Shown: in pieces, positions 6,562-10,014 of the stretch
Layout of the letters: the number at the start of each line of letters is the position of its first letter
Position numbering within the stretch: position 1 is the stretch's first letter
Assembly: GCA_934546745.1 (NCBI GenBank)
Contig: CAKTDV010000036.1
Span: 1-10,014 of the forward strand
Direction: 5' to 3'
Length of the DNA: 10,014 nucleotides
Source of the DNA: an uncultured Desulfovibrio sp.
GTDB taxonomy: Bacteria > Desulfobacterota > Desulfovibrionia > Desulfovibrionales > Desulfovibrionaceae
The notes under the pieces: generated by a model
What the model saw: the letters and a program-made list of their open reading frames with translations, nothing else
Told to the model about the DNA's origin: nothing
The model's database searches: none
Position numbers and translations under genes: made by a program

Positions 6562-6582
6562 CGGGCCGTAAGGGAGAACGTC

Positions 6583-7731
6583 ATGCCCCTTCGCCTTTCC
6601 ATGTCCATCGTAGGCGCGGCGGAAGCCGAAGCCGTCCGGCGCGTCATCACGGAGGACGGCTATCTTGGCATCGGCAGGGAAACCCAGCTGTTTGAAAAGG
6701 AGGTCGCCGCCTATCTCGGCGTTGCGGAAAAGAACGTCGTGTCTGCCAATACGGGAACCGCGGCGCTCACGCTGGCTGTGGACGCCCTGCGCCCTACCGT
6801 CTGGAACCGCTCCGGCAAGCCTCGCGTGCTGGTGCCGTCGCTGACCTTTGTCGCGTCCTTTCAGGCCATCCTTGCCGCGGGCTGTGAACCCGTGGCCTGC
6901 GATGTGCTGCCTGAGACGGGAACCCTTGATCTTGCCGATGCCGAACGGCGACTGACGCCGGATGTCTTTGCCGTCATGCCCGTACACTATGCCAGCAACC
7001 CCTGGGATATCGACGGCGTATATGTGTTTGCCCGGCGGCACGGCCTGCGCGTCATAGAAGACGCAGCCCATGCCTTTGGCTGCCGCCACAGGGATCGGAA
7101 GATCGGCAGCTTCGGTGACGCCGTCTGCTTCAGTTTTGACGGCATCAAGAATATTACCTGTGGTGAGGGCGGTCTCTGCGTCCTCTTTGACGACAGGGAG
7201 GCCCGCATTGCGGCGGATGCCCGTCTGCTCTCGGTGGAAGGGGACACCGCCGCCCGTTTTGCCGGAGTGCGCAGCTGGGATCCTGATGTCACACGGATTG
7301 GGTGGCGCTTTCACATGAGCAATATCATGGCAGCCATCGGGCGTGTGCAGCTGGGCCGTCTGGAAACTGAATTCATCCCCGCCCGCAGGCGGCTGGCCGC
7401 CGTCTATGCGGAACGCCTGGCGGATATGGACGGCATTGCGCTGTTGCGCTACGATCCCGACGATTTCATCGTTCCCCATATCCAGGTGGCGCGCGTGCTC
7501 AATGGGCGCAAGGATGCGCTCAAGGCGGCGCTGGCCGCCAGGGAAATTCCCGTTGGCGTCCACTACAAACCCAATCATCTGCTGCGCCTTTTCCGTCCGG
7601 CGGCGGACGCTCCGCCGTTCCCCGCCACAGAACGCCTTTACGGGGAGTTGGTGACCTTGCCTCTGCATCCTGGCCTGAGTGAGGTAGACGTTCATGGCGT
7701 CTGTGACGCCATTGGGGAGGCCTTGAAGTAA
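6583..7731 (+). CDS. DegT/DnrJ/EryC1/StrS-family PLP sugar aminotransferase
   Basis: The product is 382 aa, normal for the family, with AAGGGAG 6 nt before ATG 6583. These enzymes transfer an amino group, usually from glutamate, to a keto group on a nucleotide-linked sugar, making amino sugars for surface glycans. Visible marks: the SANTGTAAL loop (54-62), VPSLTFVAS (84-92), VIEDAAHAFG (157-166) with D160 positioned for the PLP ring nitrogen, and SFDGIKNITCGEGG (184-197) with K189 as the Schiff-base lysine. RFHMSNIMAAIGRVQL (242-257) and VHYKPNH (326-332) complete the set. No residue looks lost. It ends at the base before the ATG of the GtrA-GT2 gene, so the two form an operon. The exact sugar substrate cannot be assigned; WecE-, SpsC- or PseC-like roles are all possible. 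Confidence 0.93.
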   Translation: MPLRLSMSIVGAAEAEAVRRVITEDGYLGIGRETQLFEKEVAAYLGVAEKNVVSANTGTAALTLAVDALRPTVWNRSGKPRVLVPSLTFVASFQAILAAGCEPVACDVLPETGTLDLADAERRLTPDVFAVMPVHYASNPWDIDGVYVFARRHGLRVIEDAAHAFGCRHRDRKIGSFGDAVCFSFDGIKNITCGEGGLCVLFDDREARIAADARLLSVEGDTAARFAGVRSWDPDVTRIGWRFHMSNIMAAIGRVQLGRLETEFIPARRRLAAVYAERLADMDGIALLRYDPDDFIVPHIQVARVLNGRKDALKAALAAREIPVGVHYKPNHLLRLFRPAADAPPFPATERLYGELVTLPLHPGLSEVDVHGVCDAIGEALK

Positions 7732-9192
7732 ATGCCGGTACGCCGTTTCCTTTCCCTGTCCCGCGCCGCGCTGGAAAACACCTTTGCGCGTTACCTTGTT
7801 ACTGGCGGTCTGGCGACCCTGGCCTATTTTCTGGGCGGGCTGTTTTTTGTACGCCTTCTGGGGTGGCCTCTGTTGCCCGGCAATGCCTGCGCTTTTCTTC
7901 TCGGCTTTCTTGTGTCCTATACGGGGCAGCGTTTCTGGACGTTCCGGCAGGCACGGGGGCGGCATACCGTGTTTCTGCCCCGCTTCGCACTGGCGCAGGC
8001 AGCGGGTCTTGTGGCCAACTCGCTGATCGTCGCCGTCCTGGACAGGACGGGGTGCCCTTATGAGTTTTCCATGGTTGTGGCCAGCGCACTGGTTCCTCTT
8101 CTGACCTATGCGCTGCTGCGTTTCTGGGTTTTCCGCTGCGCGGAAGAACAGACGGCCCAGCGCCCCTACGGAGGGTTGCCGGGCTTTGTCCCGAAGCCGG
8201 GACCTCTTCCGCCCCTTTCCCCGGATCGCACACCGCGCGTTTCCGTCATCATGAACTGCCTCAACGGCGGCAGAAAGCTGGAAGAGGCACTGGACAGTCT
8301 CGCCGCGCAAATGTTCACCGATTTCGAAGTCATCTTCTGGGACAACGGCTCGACGGACAAAAGCCCTCTCATGGCGCAGGGGCACGCCGTCCTGCGCGGC
8401 CGTCTGCGCTATTTTCGCGGCGCCGTCACCGTTCCTCTGGGCGCGGCCCGCAATCTGGCCATACGTGAGGCGCGGGGTGAGCTGATCGCCTTTCTTGACT
8501 GCGATGATCTCTGGAGGCCGGAAAAGCTGGCGCGGCAGGTTCCCCTCTTTGATGATCCCGCCGTTGGTCTGGTCTGCACGGATACGGAAGTGTTTGACGG
8601 GCGGCGCGTGCTGCAACGTGTCTTTGCCAACAGCGCGCCGGGGCGCGGCTATGCCTTTGGCGAGCTGCTGCGCCGCCAGTGGATATCCATGTCATCCGCC
8701 GTCCTGCGCCGCACGGCCCTTGACGCCGTGGCTGCCAGGACGGCGGACGGGCAGCTCCACTGGTTCGATGAACGCCTCAACGTCTGCGAGGAAGCCGACG
8801 TCTTCTACCGCGTGGCGCACGACTGGAAACTGGATTACGTGGACGCGCCCCTGACCGTCTGGCGGGTACACGGCGGCAACACGACCTTTCGCAAGTTCGG
8901 CCAGTTTGCGGACGAAACCCTGCGTATTCTGGAGAAGCACCGCGCTCTTTACCCGGACTATGAGACGGAACATAAGGATCTGGTGGCATTGCTGCTTCAG
9001 CGCGCGGCGTTTCAGAAGGCCGTCGCTCTCTGGAGGGAGGGCAAGGGCCGCCAGGCCCGCGATGTGCTGCGCCCCTGGCGCAACAGCTGCCGCAAGCATC
9101 GTCTCTTCTGGCTGGGCAGCTATTTGCCGGGTGCCTGTTTCGATACGGCGGCACGCGTCTATTTCGCGCTTCCACGCCTCCTGCGGCGGTAG
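7732..9192 (+). CDS. GtrA-like membrane domain fused to family 2 glycosyltransferase
   Basis: The product is 486 aa; ATG 7732 directly follows the preceding TAA, with GGGGAGG at 7714-7720. Residues about 18-136 are a GtrA-like domain: RYLVTGGLATLAYF, then SYTGQRFWTF and LRFWVF, with about four membrane segments (20-42, 47-65, 84-103, 112-133). GtrA proteins are thought to flip or help present polyprenyl-phosphate-linked sugars. A Pro-rich linker (about 145-167) leads to a GT-A fold GT2 domain: RVSVIMNCLNGG (169-180), WDNGSTDKS (203-211), GAARNLAIREARGE (237-250), the metal-binding DCDD (256-259), CEEADVFYR (352-360) and VWRVHGGNTT (376-385). The last 100 residues are helical, basic and unassigned. 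The usual fused order, as I recall it, is GT2 then GtrA; here it is reversed. A role in making or using a lipid-linked sugar for a surface glycan is likely, with the amino sugar from the upstream gene a candidate substrate. Confidence 0.88.
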   Translation: MPVRRFLSLSRAALENTFARYLVTGGLATLAYFLGGLFFVRLLGWPLLPGNACAFLLGFLVSYTGQRFWTFRQARGRHTVFLPRFALAQAAGLVANSLIVAVLDRTGCPYEFSMVVASALVPLLTYALLRFWVFRCAEEQTAQRPYGGLPGFVPKPGPLPPLSPDRTPRVSVIMNCLNGGRKLEEALDSLAAQMFTDFEVIFWDNGSTDKSPLMAQGHAVLRGRLRYFRGAVTVPLGAARNLAIREARGELIAFLDCDDLWRPEKLARQVPLFDDPAVGLVCTDTEVFDGRRVLQRVFANSAPGRGYAFGELLRRQWISMSSAVLRRTALDAVAARTADGQLHWFDERLNVCEEADVFYRVAHDWKLDYVDAPLTVWRVHGGNTTFRKFGQFADETLRILEKHRALYPDYETEHKDLVALLLQRAAFQKAVALWREGKGRQARDVLRPWRNSCRKHRLFWLGSYLPGACFDTAARVYFALPRLLRR

Positions 9193-9259
9193 GCGTTTCG
9201 GATTGGCCCGATAAAAACCGCGTGTACGCATGTCCATTCAACGTGAGGAAGCCGCAGCT

Positions 9260-9823
9260 ATGAGTCGTTCCCCTTTTGACCGTATTGCCCCCCCCGCAAA
9301 GCCGTCCCCCTGCATCAGTCTGATCGGTATGGCCGGTGTGGGAAAGTCGACCATCGGCCTTGCCCTTGCCAGGGAGCTTGGGTGGGCTTTTGTGGACTCG
9401 GATTGTATCATTGAGGCCCTGTACGGCGTCCGCCTGCAAACCATCACCGATGAACTGGGCAAGGATGCCTTTCTTGATGTGGAGGAGGGCGTCGTTGCCT
9501 CTTTGCGCCTGCAGCGGGCCGTTGTCGCTACGGGCGGCAGTGTCGTCTACCGTGAGCGGTGCATGCGCCATCTGCGGAGTATGGGGCCTGTCATCCATCT
9601 TGACGCGCCGCTGGAAGTCATCGAGGAGCGTATTGCCCGCAACCCGCAGCGCGGCCTTGCCATTGCCCCTGGCCAGAGCATTGCCGATATTTTTCACGAA
9701 CGCGAAACACTTTACAGGCGCTACCGCACCCTGCGGTGCGAGGCGCATCCCTATACGCCAGCCCAGTGCGTCCGCTGGATTCTTGCCCATAGTGATCTTG
9801 CCGCGCTCAGCGAGGCAAACTGA
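9260..9823 (+). CDS. Shikimate-kinase-fold protein with altered substrate site
   Basis: The product is 187 aa. ATG 9260 is preferred over ATG 9230 because GAGGA (9245-9249) fits it and nothing fits the upstream ATG. It is a P-loop kinase of the shikimate kinase type: Walker A GMAGVGKS (23-30), FVDSDCIIE (44-52) matching the DSD metal/substrate motif, TGGSVV (91-96) in place of the usual TGGG, a lid segment RNPQRGLAI (127-135) and HERETLY (146-152). Two departures matter. The family's shikimate-binding arginine in the 'G-F-R-x-x-E' motif is leucine here (AFLDVEE, L72), and the lid's RPL is RGL. It may therefore phosphorylate another small alcohol. I recall a shikimate-kinase-like homoserine kinase being proposed for Desulfovibrio, but cannot verify that here. 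It starts 67 nt after the glycosyltransferase and may belong to that transcript or stand alone. Confidence 0.78.
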   Translation: MSRSPFDRIAPPAKPSPCISLIGMAGVGKSTIGLALARELGWAFVDSDCIIEALYGVRLQTITDELGKDAFLDVEEGVVASLRLQRAVVATGGSVVYRERCMRHLRSMGPVIHLDAPLEVIEERIARNPQRGLAIAPGQSIADIFHERETLYRRYRTLRCEAHPYTPAQCVRWILAHSDLAALSEAN

Positions 9824-9841
9824 CGCCAGGTTGACAGCCTT

Positions 9842-9859
9842 CCCACTCTGAAGGGCGGG
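9842..9859. repeat. Degenerate IS200/IS605-like end hairpin
   Basis: CCCACTC (9842-9848), TGAA loop, GGGCGGG (9853-9859) folds into a 7-position stem with one A-C mismatch and one T-G wobble. The motif resembles the CCCCGCCCTTCAGGGCGGGG-like palindromes found at ends of IS200/IS605 (TnpB-bearing) elements. No tnpA or tnpB reading frame is present, so at most it is a relic or a solo end. It could instead act as a weak terminator for the kinase-like gene, although no T-run follows. Confidence 0.35.
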
Positions 9860-9896
9860 GATTTGCGGTGTACCCGGTAAAAAGAAGAAAAACTTG

Positions 9897-9923
9897 TTGA
9901 CAAGGACAGACTTACGAGATAAT
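9897..9923 (+). promoter_or_regulatory. Promoter of tRNA-Gln
   Basis: A perfect TTGACA (9897-9902) is followed by GATAAT (9918-9923, 5/6 match) after 15 nt. TAATTT (9920-9925) is an alternative with 17-nt spacing. An A+T-rich stretch surrounds it. Transcription would start roughly 8 nt before the mature tRNA 5' end at 9938, as is common for tRNA genes. Confidence 0.6.
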
Positions 9924-9937
9924 TTTTCTTTCTGCAT

Positions 9938-10012
9938 TGGGCTGTCGTTCAATTGGCAGGACGGCGGATTCTGGCTCCGCTAATCAAGGTTCGAGTCCTT
10001 GCAGCCCAGCCA
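9938..10012 (+). tRNA. tRNA-Gln (anticodon CTG)
   Basis: This is a complete cloverleaf of 75 nt including an encoded CCA (10010-10012). The acceptor stem TGGGCTG (9938-9944) pairs with CAGCCCA (10002-10008), with discriminator G at 10009. The anticodon stem GCGGA/TCCGC encloses the loop TTCTGGC, so the anticodon is CTG, reading CAG (glutamine). The T arm AAGGTTCGAGTCCTT is intact, with the GGTTCGAGTCC core. The weak U-A first acceptor pair is typical of bacterial tRNA-Gln. The gene lies just inside the right edge of the window; what follows is not visible. Confidence 0.95.
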
Positions 10013-10014
10013 AT

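Noticed and set aside
6523..8616. A 697-residue minus-strand open frame
   Set aside because: It is antisense to the aminotransferase and GtrA-GT2 genes, whose motifs are complete. Composition is typical of a GC-codon shadow, and no domain is recognisable.
9230..9259. An upstream ATG extending the kinase-like protein by ten residues
   Set aside because: No ribosome binding site precedes 9230, whereas GAGGA is well placed for 9260.
8777..9952. A 391-residue minus-strand open frame through the kinase-like gene
   Set aside because: It lies opposite two recognisable genes, has no recognisable motifs, and its start overlaps the tRNA.

Overview
The window reads as a piece of a GC-rich Gram-negative chromosome, most likely a Desulfovibrionaceae-type sulfate reducer (Desulfovibrio, Bilophila or a relative). 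That placement rests on codon style, gene mix and general resemblance, not on a database search. Most of the window is high in G+C: one 60-base line I counted, at 8761-8820, is about 62% G+C. The first ~600 bases are clearly different: 241-600 is about 40% G+C by hand count.

Layout. (1) Bases 1-600 are accessory DNA. They hold the 5' end of an IS5-family transposase gene (minus strand, running off the left edge). Its element end abuts a headless C-terminal fragment of a type III restriction endonuclease (Res), and the Res reading frame runs straight up to the element end. (2) Bases 691-4706 are a three-gene minus-strand cluster, transcribed neuB-like synthase -> LIC12162-family putative transferase -> secreted Sel1-repeat protein. 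The two gaps are 94 and 58 nt, and each gene has a good ribosome binding site. (3) A divergent plus-strand pair starts at 4878 behind a recognisable sigma70 promoter: an EamA/DMT permease whose stop overlaps the start of an RdgB-type XTP/dITP diphosphatase (ATGA). (4) After a 146-nt gap with a strong small hairpin come a DegT/DnrJ/EryC1 sugar aminotransferase and, with no intervening base, a two-domain protein that fuses an N-terminal GtrA-like membrane domain to a C-terminal family 2 glycosyltransferase. (5) Next is a shikimate-kinase-fold protein that lacks the normal substrate arginine. (6) The window ends with a complete tRNA-Gln(CTG) with encoded CCA and its own promoter. A degenerate IS200/IS605-like hairpin lies just upstream.

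How it fits together. NeuB-like synthase, LIC12162-family transferase, DegT aminotransferase and GtrA-GT2 fusion all point to building and exporting a cell-surface glycan, probably containing a nonulosonic (sialic-acid-like) or amino sugar. The usual CMP-activating enzyme (NeuA) and the epimerase (NeuC) are not in this window. RdgB, the kinase-like protein and the tRNA are housekeeping or metabolic genes lying beside this surface locus.

I see no CRISPR array, no obvious phage genes and no clearly new defence system. The most unusual items are the reversed GtrA-GT2 domain order, the kinase with altered substrate residues, and the IS-decapitated Res gene. Very long antisense reading frames across 3639-5762 and 6523-8616 are GC-codon shadows.
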